Source: Hydractinia symbiolongicarpus
Taxonomy: Eukaryota; Cnidaria; Hydrozoa; Anthoathecata; Hydractiniidae
Length of the DNA: 64,000 nucleotides
Reading direction: 5' to 3'
Assembly (NCBI RefSeq): GCF_029227915.1
Contig: NC_079882.1
Location: 18,860,501-18,924,500 of the forward strand
In this document: positions 12,299-24,711 of the stretch, one piece after another
How positions within the stretch are numbered: the stretch's first letter is position 1
Layout of the letters: each line of letters opens with the position of its first letter
Program-made: the position numbers and the translations under genes
Notes under the pieces: model-generated
What the model was told of the DNA's origin: nothing
Database searches by the model: none
Seen by the model: only the letters and a program-made list of their open reading frames with translations

Positions 12299-15200
12299 TT
12301 ACCTGTCGTACATTTTGGTAGTTTTCTCCATTGAATTCTTCTTCCACGCCCTGCTTACTTCCATTCGAATATCCTTATGACATATCACAAACAGTACAAA
12401 TATGGCTAAACCTTGTAATGAATTAAACACACAAAATAGCAATTGAAAAAGGTCTCTCAAGTATCCAATGGCAAGGATTCCAAATATCCACGTCACACCA
12501 AGTAGTGTGCTACAAAGCAACACTCGCATCACCTTGAGTTTAAACTCCTTTTTGTCAGATTCTCTTAAAATAAGTCTTGGTTTGTTCATGTTGACGATAG
12601 ACAAACGTAATGACATCATATTACCAAACCAGATAATGCTAATTGGTAGTAGGACACCAATGTAAAATGATCGTCCGTGAACGAGACATCTAAATGAAAA
12701 TTGCGTGAATTCGACTTTTATTTCAATCATTTTTCTATTTACTCATCGGCGTTAAAAAACACTTGCCGGGATCTGGTCTGTCGTATAAAATGTACATTGT
12801 CATCGCAAATTCATTTGATTTGCATTCTTATGAATAACTTACGAAAAATTATTGGCTTAAGATGTATAATCAACAGGAGTACCAATAATATGATTTTTCG
12901 GTATTACTTTCTGATCTATATACATCCCTGTGCTAATGCATACTTACAATTTATTATTGCCAAATTTTTCTGGATCAGCAACAATTGTGAGTGCAACAAT
13001 CACAAGAGGTGTACCTGAAACAAATTAGAAGACAATTTTTTTTTTTTTTTGAAAGTTTATAATAAAGAATACAAAAAGACTGTATGTAAGCAAACAAATG
13101 CAATGTCAAAAAGACAATATTTAACTGCTGATGTTTTCAGAAGATCTTAAATAATCTTTTTAAATTAATATATATATAAAATAACCCGATGAAACCAATA
13201 TCTTCCTACCCCATGCAAAACATGACATCTTTATAAATTCACGAGTTGATAGTTTGCGCACGATATAAATGTTGATGAAATGTCGGTATAAGTTATAACC
13301 TTCAATAGCCATCCACAGAAAAGTGACCAGAATAAAGTATTGTAGCATAGCTGCAATACTTTGACAACCAAGTCGAGAGGATGTTCTTTCAACGCCAAAT
13401 ATAAACAGGATCAACGTAAACATCAATGCCAAACACAAACTTATTAAAACTTTGGAAGCAAATGTCTGTCGAATTGTTCTATAAGGAGAATGAAAATATG
13501 TAAGTGTTAAAATTATCTATCTAGATGAATACTAGAACGGTATATGAATAAGTTTGTTTTCGTTTCAAATATATTAATTTTAAAAGGGAAATAATACTGC
13601 CTAAGTTTTGTCATTTAGTCAATTTTTGGCAGCACAGTGAATCAAATTTACTTTATTTTTATAACTGCTGTTTCATGTTGGTTTCACTCATGTCCGTACA
13701 AGAGTACTTACAAAAACCATTGCTGTTATATAAGAATACAAAGTAAAAAATTAACACATTATTTAGGAATAAAAACATTTTAGTAGAAATATAGATTTTA
13801 TTTTGCTATTTTTATCCAAGAAATTCATCCTACAAAAAATGGCTACCTTAACGATCTACGCTTTTTATTTATATTCATTATTACAAAACAAACTGGAAAC
13901 TGCAGTAAAGTTAAGACTTACTGAATCCTACCTAAGTGATAGATATACTATAATGGTGAGTATCAAACCAGCGATGGACACGCCACAACCTATCCATGAA
14001 ATAAATTTTAATCGTAGTGGGTTGTTAAAGTTTTGATTCACATCCACAATAAGCGCGAAATTTGTGAGATGGTTACATTTGCATTCAATAAAATCGCTTT
14101 CCTTTGATTGGATAGTTTGGCACCCTTTGTTTGACCAACCTCCTGACGCATTAGTAGCGACGTTTTCTAAAATAATATGCAGGTGTAAACTCCTTTTTTA
14201 TCAAGACTGCATTTTTGTAAATGCTCTTCTCTGTTGAGTGCGTAACTAAGAAAAAAATGTTTTTAAGAAACGAATGTACTTAAAGAGGAATGGTTGTATC
14301 ATAATTTCATGTAGTTGCCTATATTCACTTTTGAAATAAACCCACTCGCATTGTATCCCTATAGCTGAAATAGAAACTTAAAATGCACGTTTTTGTATAA
14401 AACTTACTAAGCTTGAAATCCCAAAATTTGCACTTCTCTTCTCCAGTCATTTCATCATTTTTTTTAAACGATATTACTACTGGATTTGTAAGGTTCGATA
14501 CAGAACGGTTACCGATGCTTGCAGAAAGGACAACGGTGTTTTCACCCACACCAATGGACTGGAGATTTGGAATTGCTTTTGTCATAAAGAATTTATTTTT
14601 TTTGAAAAAGTAGGAGATGATATATGAGCCTTTGGCTTGTTCCATTGCCTCTACTGGTATTTTGATAGACGCCAACTTGGTGTGCTGATTATGTGCTGTT
14701 TGTCGTACGACAGCCGTCTTATTTTGTCCAGAGGTGTCTGCTTCTATAAACGTTTCGTTGTGAGTTACAGGTGATATCAATAATGCAATATTTTCAGTAG
14801 ACACAGAATGGTTACGTGGGTGAAGTGTTAAAGCAATTTTATCTGCCAGTTTCTCCAGCAATTTAACAATTTTGGTTGAAGAATTAGAGTTCGTTTCTGC
14901 TTCTTCAAGTAGTGTTGAATTTGCGTCTAAAAGATTGCTTGCAGCTTGTATTATATTCTCCATAATCTGTGAGACACAAGATTAATTGTATAATATTGTA
15001 TGACTAATACATGCATTTTAATTGCAGTGAAATTTAAAAAAAATTCTTTAGTTTACCTCGCATTTTGATTCGGTTGCATTGTTTATGGAATAGACTACGC
15101 TTTCAGCAGTGCTAACTGCTTTTTCCACTTCAGCTGCACTGTTGATGGCAGCTCCATGCGACATCATTTCAACTATCTCCTTAGACACATCTAAACTTTT

Positions 15201-18200
15201 AGAACAGTTAGTAGTCTGTTTACCAGTGCAGATTGTAATCTAAAGAAAGTTTAAATGTAAAACAAACAGATCTTTAAGAAGATTAGTATTTTAAGAAATA
15301 TTTCAACGACAGAACAGAATTCAAATATTTTAATTGGTTTATAAATGTACACATACTTTATTGATTTGGCCAGGTCGTTGAGATTGTGCAACTGGCTTTG
15401 TTATTTCAACCTCATGTGTTGTCGTAGAAGGGGTTGTGTAGCGCGTTTCTGAAATGGATTAAAGTGTTTAGTGAAAGAATGTTCTAGCTTATTTATACAA
15501 AGTTATTTAAATTTTCCTTAAAGGGGCTACGAACTGGTTAAAGTGCTCACATTCCGTGTATTCCGTGCACATATTAAAAATTCGGCAAACGCGTTTTGCG
15601 CAATGAACAGACCAGCGCACATTGCTCGCTGGTTTAATATTTCTTTTAGAAAAGTATATTACAAAAATATTTCAACAAGACTCATTCTGGATGAAAACAT
15701 GACCAAGGCTGGAGAAGATAAAAATTCTGGATATATCTATATTTTCGAGTCTGTAAATTACATACATGCCGGAAAAATAACCAGTTTTGTTTTTCGCCCC
15801 CTTCAGCTCGACTTTCGTGTAAGTCACTAAAGTCGGAAACCAACAGCCGTTCTGTAGCTCTTTTAAATAATTGATTATATAATCAGTTACCGTTTGTTTT
15901 CAAGCCAGACAGGGGGTAATAGTAAATTTCCATCCACAGTGAGCAATGGCAAGTTCTATGTGAAGTAGCATTCAATGTTGAATAACAACCAGTCGTTTTG
16001 ACTAAAAAATGAAGAATAATATTTTTACTTTTCACGAATGTATAACATAATACGTTTAGGACCAAGGTAGAGAGACCACTGGTCAGTTCATAATTCTCAG
16101 TTAAAAAAGAACGATGAAATGTCAGTTTAATGTTTAATTAAGTTTGTTTTAGAAGTTTTAAATCTAAAAATTTCCAATACCTTGTTAACGAAAATTTAAA
16201 CACAAACAAACATAATGAAATTTTAACCTACATAAATTTAGATCGCGTACACCACATTTCAAAACAGAACCATCTTTCACCAAGGAAGTATTTGTGTGTT
16301 CTTCTGAGCTTTGCAGAACTACTACATTCGTCCTTATTTTTGAAAATCCTCCACGTTTGATAATCTCAACTTGTTCTTTATTTAAAAACAACACATTGCT
16401 GCTAAAATAATACATCTGAAGGCCACCATCAAATGTTTTGGTAATGCTCACAGGTGGATATTTCGTGTCATTACCATCGTGTCCATTACAACCGATACAA
16501 CGTAACTTTGTAGTAAGTATTCTCTTGTCGCCAATACGGCGTCTAGTTACAAAAAATTGAATATTCTTGGACTCAACGGAGAGATGATCCTTGTCAGCAT
16601 CGCTAGAAACATTTGCCATTACCGATCGCAATGTGTAGAGATTTTGCACTAATTTTCTTGAAAAATCTTGACCTCGTGCCAATAACTTCACGTCGATGTC
16701 CATATATCCACTAACAATGTTTATAATGTGTTGGAATAACTAAGGAGAAAATTATAACACTTTCAACATTCCGTTTACCCTTTTGTTTGGAGCAAATCCG
16801 AAATTTTCGCGAGGATAAATAATCGCCAAATTTCGCGAAGTTAATTTTCGCGAATTCTACTTATGGAAGAAATTTTACAGAAAAAACTTTCGTGAATTTT
16901 CAAAATTCTAATTTTTGGGAACAAAAACTTTCGCGAATGAAAATGAATTTCAATGCAAAAAATTTGCAATGAAATAATAATACTATTGTCTGAAAATGGG
17001 AGTAGAGATATTTGTGAAATGTTTTTGAGCGGCAAATAAAAGAAGAGAGTGCAGCAAGAAAATTGTATTGTTATCGTGTAATTCTTGATATAAGAAAACA
17101 ATCAAATATTATATAGAAAAAATTTACCAAATTATTGTCTCACTCTTCTGTTCGTTTTTAGTCTTAAAATTTGAAATTTCTGATACGAAGATATTCAAAC
17201 CCTTCCGTTTTTCAATTTTTAGCTGATGATTTCCCCATATTGAATCGGGGCTTTGGAGCAATTTTTGGAGATAGAGTTTTAGAGCCATTTTTCGTGCTGA
17301 TTATTTTTTTCGTTGTGATTCTATTATTTCTACCCTTGTCCCCTGAACCCTTGTCCCCTATGCCCTCGTTATTTAGGAGTTTTTGGTTTTTAAAACTTGG
17401 GAAAAAATTTCGCAAGTTCATTTTTCGCAAAAATAACTATCGCGAATTTTAGGTTAAACTTTCGAACGCGAAAATTTCTGTCTTTAAAGTACTTAAAAAT
17501 ACACCATAGAAAATAAGGAGGAAAAACACTAGACTTGACTTATACCGTTAAATTCCGATTTGGTTTAAATACTTTAACGATCTGGTCAAACACGAAGTTG
17601 ATGCTGGACAAATCGTCTAATGTTGTGATAGAGCTTCCATTAATAATTCTAAATAAGTTTACCGCAATATGCATGGGCGGAAAGTTGGCGTTAACAAAAG
17701 TGAAATTCTAAATAAACAATAAAATGTAGATACTTTTTAAATGATGAAACAAAAAATGAGAAATATTTACAGTCATGAAACTCGTTTTAGCTACGCGTAT
17801 TTTAAACTAATTTTAAACCAATAACAACGACATAATTTGTTGCTTGGTATTCAATGGTACTAGGTATACTAAACTTGTTTAAAAGTTTTTGAATCTTATT
17901 ACAGTTGGTTCCTCAAAACATACATGTACCTTAAATTGTATTATGCCAGGATTAATTAGGTAAGTCGCTAAAGCAAGAATGCAAAATTCTCGATATTTAA
18001 TCCGTTACTTACAAATAGCTCGTGTAAACTTAAGTCTTTCCAAGCAAGACTTGTGTTAAAATTCTCCTTATTACATCCTATAGAAACAAAATTTAAAATA
18101 AAACACAAGCATTTTATTAAATCCCAATTAAAAAGGGTAGATAAGGTAAAACCCAGGACGCAAGAGTCAAGTACGAAGGGCCCAGAACCCAGAACACCGA

Positions 18201-19073
18201 TGGGGAGGGAAGGCCTAGAATGTATGGTAATGGTATTACAATTTAAGTTTTATATTTATTAAAGTTTTATGTAAAGGACTTACCTTTTAAAACACATGCA
18301 AGGTTACTGCCGGTGTTATTTACTTTTGCGTTATCGGAAAACATTTCAATTTCTTTTTCACAATATCTACCTGTGTATCCATTGAAGCAGGAACAGTTGC
18401 TTGTTTTCCCTCCATCTTTTGAAAAGCACACTCCATTTTTGCAAGGGTTATTTGAACAAACTTCACAGTTTACGTCAGCATACCTCAACGAAGAAAAGCG
18501 CCGTCCTTTGAGGTGTGTTGGTGTATGGCATTCTCCATGTACTAAATTTCGTAGTGTTACATCTGTTACTACAGAGAGACAGTCGCAATGGATTGGATTG
18601 CCTGAGATTTTGATATTTTTTTTGGATTTTAATACAAATTTTAAAGGGACCGTTCGCAGCATGTTGTATTCAAGTCTAATAAAACCAGTCAAGGGAGCAC
18701 TTTCTTCCACCATGTCTTCCGGGATGTCACTAATGTTATTACGAATCAAGTATAATGAATTTAATTTTGGTAAGCCATAAAACGCTTTCGAAGAAATACT
18801 CGATATCTTGTTTTTGTCAAGGCGAAGAATTTGTAAATTTGATAAATTACCAAAGGAATACTCGTTAACTATTTTAATGTTGTTTTCTTGCAAAGCAATA
18901 CTGGTTATATGATCTCGTTGCATATCATAATATGTTGGAATTTCATTAAGGCTTTGATTTGAACATACTATGTCATTCTCATCACATTTTGAGCAAATAC
19001 ATCCAGTGCTGTCCACGACAGCAATGGCTGACATACCAAGAAACAAAATTAATACAACTAAAGACGGCTTCAT
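12299..19073 (-). CDS. Adhesion G protein-coupled receptor: LRR-EGF-GAIN-GPS-7TM
   Basis: Twelve phase-matched exons: 19073-18284, 18077-18013, 17707-17546, 16739-16253, 16001-15891, 15448-15357, 15239-15057, 14966-14408, 14166-13932, 13478-13210, 13014-12948, 12689-12299, encoding about 1136 residues. Signal peptide (MKPSLVVLILFLGMSAIAVV), LRR with cysteine caps (about 25-205), EGF module (CSNNPCKNG...GYTGRYC, about 207-240), Ser/Thr linker, GAIN region (about 570-815), then a canonical GPS (CKFWDF, GGWSNKGC, CKCNHLTNF) with predicted cleavage at Leu850/Thr851. TM1 is in exon 9, TM2-4 in exons 10-11, TM5-7 in exon 12 (GVTWIFGIL, QLLFCVFNSLQG). The family signals at the plasma membrane after autoproteolysis and exposure of the tethered agonist. 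The ligand is unknown. The donor ending exon 4 (GTGTAC) is weak. The C-terminus is either TAA at 12299 or an unseen exon reached through the GTAAGC donor. Confidence 0.9.
16793..17475. repeat. TTTCGCGAA-rich fold-back element in a GPCR intron
   Basis: Both ends carry GAAATTTTCGCG-type words in opposite orientation (near 16810 and 17470), followed inward by ATCGC and TTTCGCGAA motifs in the same order. This gives loose inverted ends around a central AT-rich part. It lies wholly in the intron between 17546 and 16739. The open frames inside on both strands have no splice context. Confidence 0.45.
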
Positions 19074-20878
19074 TTCTTAATTTTTATTGAATTTGCTTCT
19101 TTCTTCTCTATTAAACTCTACTTTTTTCTCTATCAATTTCTTTGTGCGATTATCACGTTTATGTGATAACGTGTTGACGTTTATCAGTGAATTAATGTTT
19201 CCTATATGTACGCATACCATTTTAACGTAAACAACTGGTTCTTACATGTGATGCTTAAGGAGGTCATAATTATCAATAAGATGTTATATTAATTACGCAG
19301 GAAGACTGCGTAAGCAAGACCTACTGGTAACTATGTCCCCCTACTTATATTGTTTTGTTGACGTAACCATGGCGTAACACAATATCATCATTTTATGCCA
19401 TCAAAAGAAACTGGAACAGACGAATTCATGCAAAGAAAAGAAAAACTTATAAAACTGGTGGTTAACTTTTGATTGTAGAAATAATATATCCATTACTTGT
19501 TGTAAGGGTTAACTTATTGACAGCAAAAAAATTGTTCGTTGTGTTTTACGAGACTTAAATAAAAACCAGTCTAATTGATCTTATGTAATCCATAGTAATA
19601 AAATTAGACCTTTGGTATCAGGGTTAGCACTTTTAACAAGGCGTTATAGAAACCTCATTTGTTAAAAATGCAACATTTCCATGAATTATGCTGTTCATAT
19701 TTCGCGCTATATATCAATTTAAACACTTTCTTCAGGATTTCCTTTACATCTTTTGAAATTGTTTTTTAAAAAATACCTTGTCGAAATCAATTTTTTCTAA
19801 AAATGCAGACTAATACATAGCAAAGGAAATTTACACATAATTACATTTATTATTTTTATTTATGATGTTCCCATCGTTAATGTCATTGGGTTTTATATTG
19901 GCGTATACACGCTCAATTGGATGATGTATTTACACAACGCTTTCCTCCTTCCAATGGTGAATGAACCCCTGAACCCCCTTAAATATCGTTCAGTCAGTTC
20001 TAAATATCGCAATAATATTGCACTCTTCGATACATTAAATGTAAAAAATATTGGTAAATAATGATTTCTCAATGTCTTTTTAAGTTTGAATTAGGAAGTT
20101 TACAAATTATAGTCCTACACGAAACTGTTTAGCTATATGTTAACAAAACAGAACGAAACCGGGTGTAGGGGGTAGTCCCATCACTTTTATTAAAAACATT
20201 TTTAACAAATTTAAACCTTAGAATTTGAATAGTGCTACAGGTCACAACCATGGTGTCTTCAGTTTTATAATGGAAGTAACATTGAAAGGATGTTGACTCA
20301 GCTAACACTGTTTTCCTGAGTTTCATTTGTAATTAATTATTCCATTATCATACAATTGTCATGACAAATTGGACACGCAAAAGGAAAAGTTGAAAAGTCA
20401 TTTTTGTAATCCTCAGTACCCACCATGACATTTTTATATTTTACACTGACGGTTAACATAACAGAAAATTGCATCATTTTTTATCCAATTAATAATTTAA
20501 ATCGCAAGCCAAAGGTCGAATTTTAAGAAAGTATTTTGGGTCAATCTTACAAAAACAAACTTCTAATACAATCTTTTATCACAATAAGGATTGCTTTAGA
20601 AAAGTGCCATTTAATATGGCAGATATTTTCAAAACTTTTTATTACTTTTCTTACTCATGAAACTAATCGCAATGATGAAATTGATTTTCGCAGTAACAAC
20701 CGACAGTCAAGCGTGTTAATTGATCAATCACTGTGAATAAAATACCAGACACAAAACTAATTTAGAAAATTGAATTCAAAAACAAACCAGATAAGTTGTA
20801 TTTATCTATTTTTGATTTGTATTTTTATTGTATGATACAATATTTATACAATGCAATTTGTAGCTATGCTACCTTAAG
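19074..20878. other. Upstream region of the adhesion GPCR gene
   Basis: No exon supported. This region presumably contains the GPCR promoter, since transcription runs leftward from about 19.1 kb, but no core promoter element is convincing. Confidence 0.35.
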
Positions 20879-21163
20879 GGAATTAATTTTCGCGGGAAAT
20901 AATTTTTGCGGGAATTTATTTTCGCGAATTTCGCAAGTCAATTTCGCGAAAATGACTCCCCGCGAAAATTATTGGTAAAACTCGCTATTCGCAAAAGTCG
21001 GTAAAATTGATTTCCGCGAAATTCAGATTTACTTAGAACTATCATATATTTGTCTATTTCAACTCCAGTAGTCTTTTCTTCATCAAATTATTTTTTCGCG
21101 TAATTCGCGAAATTAAATCCTTGCGAAATATTAGGATCAACCAACTTCGCGAAAATTAATTCC
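20879..21163. mobile_element. MITE with perfect 16-bp inverted ends
   Basis: The left end GGAATTAATTTTCGCG is matched exactly by CGCGAAAATTAATTCC at the right end, 285 bp apart. The interior is packed with TTCGCG and CGCGAA words, like the fold-back at 16.8-17.5 kb. No coding frame, and no clear target duplication. Confidence 0.7.
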
Positions 21164-21866
21164 GTCTGTTAATTTGAACACTTAAGTTAAACATTAAACA
21201 TTAAGTTATGTTTAAAGTTCTAGAATTAAACGCTTCCGACGATAAACAGAACACGGAGCTTGTAGAAATAGAATATATATACTAGAATCAGTGTACAAGA
21301 TGCTCAAACTACCTGGCGCAAAATTTATCCTTGAGTATGCTTAAATGTTAGAAAATATGTATGAATTAAAAACTATATAAATATACTTAAAACAGAAGTG
21401 CCTAAAAACAAATTGTGGAAATAAATAATTAAATTTTAATTAGATTAAAAAAGTTAAAACAGAGTAAAGAAAGAAAATGTCGATATATCAAACATATATC
21501 TATTCATTTAGTCAGAGTTTTTTTCTCAAACCCGATAATTCTTTTGCGCTTAATAAAAAGAAAAACGCGCGATTGTATTTTTGAGCAGATAGTGAAAGTT
21601 GTTAAAACGGACATCCGTTCAGATGCGCATGTGAATCATATAAGCACACACGCATCAACAAAGGAAAATTATAAATTATGAAGAAAATAGCTCATGAGAA
21701 CAGTTTTATCCAAGATGTTTTTAACTATTTTCTTTGCGTATAACTATTTTATTGTTTTTTAATTAGATAAATTTAATACTATATATATTCACAGCGCACC
21801 GTCAAATGGATGGGCTGTGCGCCGTTTGACAAATATTATTTTTACAACACGGTGTAAAATGTGAAG
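21164..21866. other. No feature seen
   Basis: AT-rich intergenic sequence downstream of the 21.9-22.6 kb exon on the minus strand. No exon or repeat recognised. Confidence 0.35.
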
Positions 21867-22568
21867 CTAAAACATAACAATGTGCTTTTTTTTATGTTCG
21901 TCTAATAGATTTGAAATTTTACAAGGTTCTTCGCTCTCAGCTTGTGTTTTATCAACACTGCTCCTAGGTTCTTGATAATAATTTCCATCCCCGTCAAGAC
22001 CAAAGCGTTCAAAAACCTCATTTTTTAACAAGCTATCGCTCTTCTCTCCAGATGTGCTCGTTCCAGAATTTCCACTCGCTTTATTTTCCCATTTGTCAGG
22101 AATATTCACCTCATCTACTAAATTGTTTTTGTTTTTTTCACCTGAAATTTCTTCACTTTTTTCTTCTCTTTCGTTTCCTTCTTCACTATATCTGTACTTA
22201 TCAGGGTCCTCATAGCCATCCTCATCAACAATTCTCTCTTCCAGATTTGCATTGTCTTCTTCAAAAGCTGGATTACTCTGTGCGGATTGTATAACAGAAA
22301 CAGTGGAAACGAACTCTCCAGTTTTTATATACGGTGGGTTAACATCATGGTTAGACTTATTGGGGACATTGTAAGTTTGTTCCAATGATGTAGCGTCGTC
22401 TATGAAAACCACTTTTTGACTTATACCTAAACGAGAAAAACTATTCTTTGTTTTCTGACAAAATTCATTACAAATTTTCTCCATCTTTTTTTTTGAATAC
22501 GTACACCCTTTCTTATTTACTTCTAAACAAGCAAAAATAGTAAGAATGGAGAAAATGGCAACATTAGC
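21867..22568 (-). CDS. Terminal exon with a membrane segment and acidic cytoplasmic tail; 5' exons not found
   Basis: The open frame runs from a possible acceptor (CTAAACTAAG, 22569) to the stop at 21867, 233 residues. It begins with a hydrophobic stretch (ANVAIFSILTIFACLEV), followed by a basic stop-transfer-like segment (NKKGC..SKKKMEK) and a long acidic Ser/Glu/Asn-rich tail. An internal ATG at 22484 would give a 205-residue soluble product. The tail contains SNPAFEED, then VDEDGYED, and later NYYQEP. The receptor at 24.7-31.0 kb has LSPAFNG, then IDEEGYQT, and EYYQIP. This points to a related receptor tail. No signal peptide or ectodomain exon was found between 22.6 and 24.7 kb. It may therefore be a truncated paralogue, an alternative 3' end, or a gene with distant 5' exons. 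Confidence 0.5.
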   Translation of the reverse strand, partial: ANVAIFSILTIFACLEVNKKGCTYSKKKMEKICNEFCQKTKNSFSRLGISQKVVFIDDATSLEQTYNVPNKSNHDVNPPYIKTGEFVSTVSVIQSAQSNPAFEEDNANLEERIVDEDGYEDPDKYRYSEEGNEREEKSEEISGEKNKNNLVDEVNIPDKWENKASGNSGTSTSGEKSDSLLKNEVFERFGLDGDGNYYQEPRSSVDKTQAESEEPCKISNLLDEHKKKHIVMF

Positions 22569-24711
22569 CTTAGTTTAGGAAAGTGATTATTATATATTAA
22601 GGAGTTTCTCTTTCGCTTTATTTTAGTAAATGTGAAGACATTCTGATAACTTGTTAAAAACGTGTTATTTGACATTTCCTGCAAATTTTAACTACCATAC
22701 TCCGCTTAACAAAGTTTCTTTCCATAATTTATTAATAGTGTTGGATACAAAGCAACGAATAAAATATTTTATACTAGTGGTATATCCGAGTTTTAATGTT
22801 TATGTTTTGACGGTACTACCAGGCTTGTGTATAAAGTGAAGTTACAATTAAAAGGTGTGCCAGACTAATAGGATCTTTTCACGTATGTTTTTTTTATATG
22901 TTGTAAATCAAACTACATGTAAAAACTAAATTTTGATTTCCAGATCAAAAGATACCCCCCTCGAAAATAAAGTCTACGGCTTACCGCATTTATTATTTTG
23001 CCTGACAATTTGCGTAGAAAGTCTGGTAACACTCAGATTTGTAGAAATATTTTGCAGACCATGTCCGAAAAGGCGTTCTATTTAATGCTAAGCAGTATGT
23101 CCGAAAAAGCGCCTAGGGCAATTAGCTTCAAACTGGTCTTTATCCCATAAAAAAACAAAGGGTTTTCGATCACCGATGTTCTTAGATTTTCGCACATGAC
23201 ATATCGCATTGTTATTCCTTTCTTCGGGCGTCCTCGGCACAAAATAGAAATTCGGCTAACAGTTTGAACAACATGCGTTATTATTATTTTTGAGCTTGCT
23301 GCTCAGTGACTAAACAAGAGGGGTCAACAATTTTGCCAGAAGTTCATTTTTTCCTCTGCAAAACAAGCACCAAAAGCTCATTTTTTATTAGTTATGCTAT
23401 GAATTTAAAGCAAACTTAAGTACAACCTGTTTTGTGATACAGTTTATAATTTTGTGCGCTTAAACGAGAAAGGTAATTAATTGGCACAGCTGCAGCCTGT
23501 TTAGTGGTGTTTTTTGAAAATAACATTTCAAAAAGGGCTTCCCATTGGACGTGTAATGTGGTTTATTGTATAGACCGCTTTACCCGGCATTGTTTAACGA
23601 TAGTTTTTCAACCTTTATAGGAAAACAGATGAGTAATGTAAAATATGTTTTTATACTCAATGTTTCTTGCTTCGTCATCTAGCTTTTTATATAAGTGTTT
23701 CCTATTAAAAAATACGTATACCAGACATGGTTTAACAGGGCTAAGTGGTTAACCCGAATGTTAACCTTTTGTTGCTTTAATAAATTTTTTTATCGTTCAA
23801 ACTTTTAAAGTGCCTCCTTGATGCTTGACGTAAACTAGCTGTTATGCAGGGATGTTTGTTTCCTTAAACCATGCTTTTACTGGCGCAACTTATTTTTTTC
23901 CTAAAAAAAATGTAAATTATGTTTAAGTCTTTTGTAAAAGGTAATGAACACGATTTTTAGTAATTAATCTTGCATCACGTGGTGCAAATCTTACGTAAGA
24001 GGGGCTGAGTTTTTATTGATTAGCGATACGTTGATGATTAGAAATTAGCTAAAGTAGGAAAAAATGGTTGCTGGCACAGCTGCAGATCGATAAGAAAAAA
24101 ACCCAGCTTTGTTATAACTTCGGTTCTACAGCTTCACAGTAATCTTGTTATGTTTAGTTTTGTTTAGTACGTTTTTGAATCACTACAGTTAAGTTATTTA
24201 TACCGATCGTCCTTCAGATTGGAGTGTAAAAGAATCTTCCAACTTATTCACCCTGTAAATAACCCCGTAGTCACTGTAAAAATAAATTACACTACATTGT
24301 CTGGGCCAGTACAAGAAAAGAAGTGAGTTTTTTTTTCTGATCTTGATCAGAGTAAAATATCTCCAAGCAACCAGCATTTTAACCTTAAACACAACCGAAA
24401 TCATTATCTCTGGAAGGCGTCATTTTTGCAACCCTCATTTGCGAAAACCGCAAAGAGCATGAACCTTTCGCTTAGCTTTTTGCAGTCACAAAAAAGCAAC
24501 GTATCTTTAATGTTCTGGGGTACTTGGTGCACCTCTTAAGAGCGACAATTAATTCAACACATGTGTATGGATACAACTTAGAAATTGGATTTATAAGTGT
24601 AAAACTGTACTTTTAGTGTGAAATGATTTTGTAAAGATAAAATGGAATGTGTATCGCAACTGTATATATATATATAAATATTTATTAGTCCTAAAAATAT
24701 ATGTATTATTT
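22569..24711. other. No gene supported
   Basis: Short frames only, none with good splice neighbours. A small TA microsatellite lies at about 24661-24680. The 3' UTR of the receptor gene to the right is expected just below 24711. Confidence 0.4.

Noticed and set aside
17171-17452. Overlapping open frames on both strands inside a GPCR intron
   Set aside because: They lie in the TTCGCG fold-back element, lack splice context and have no recognisable domain.
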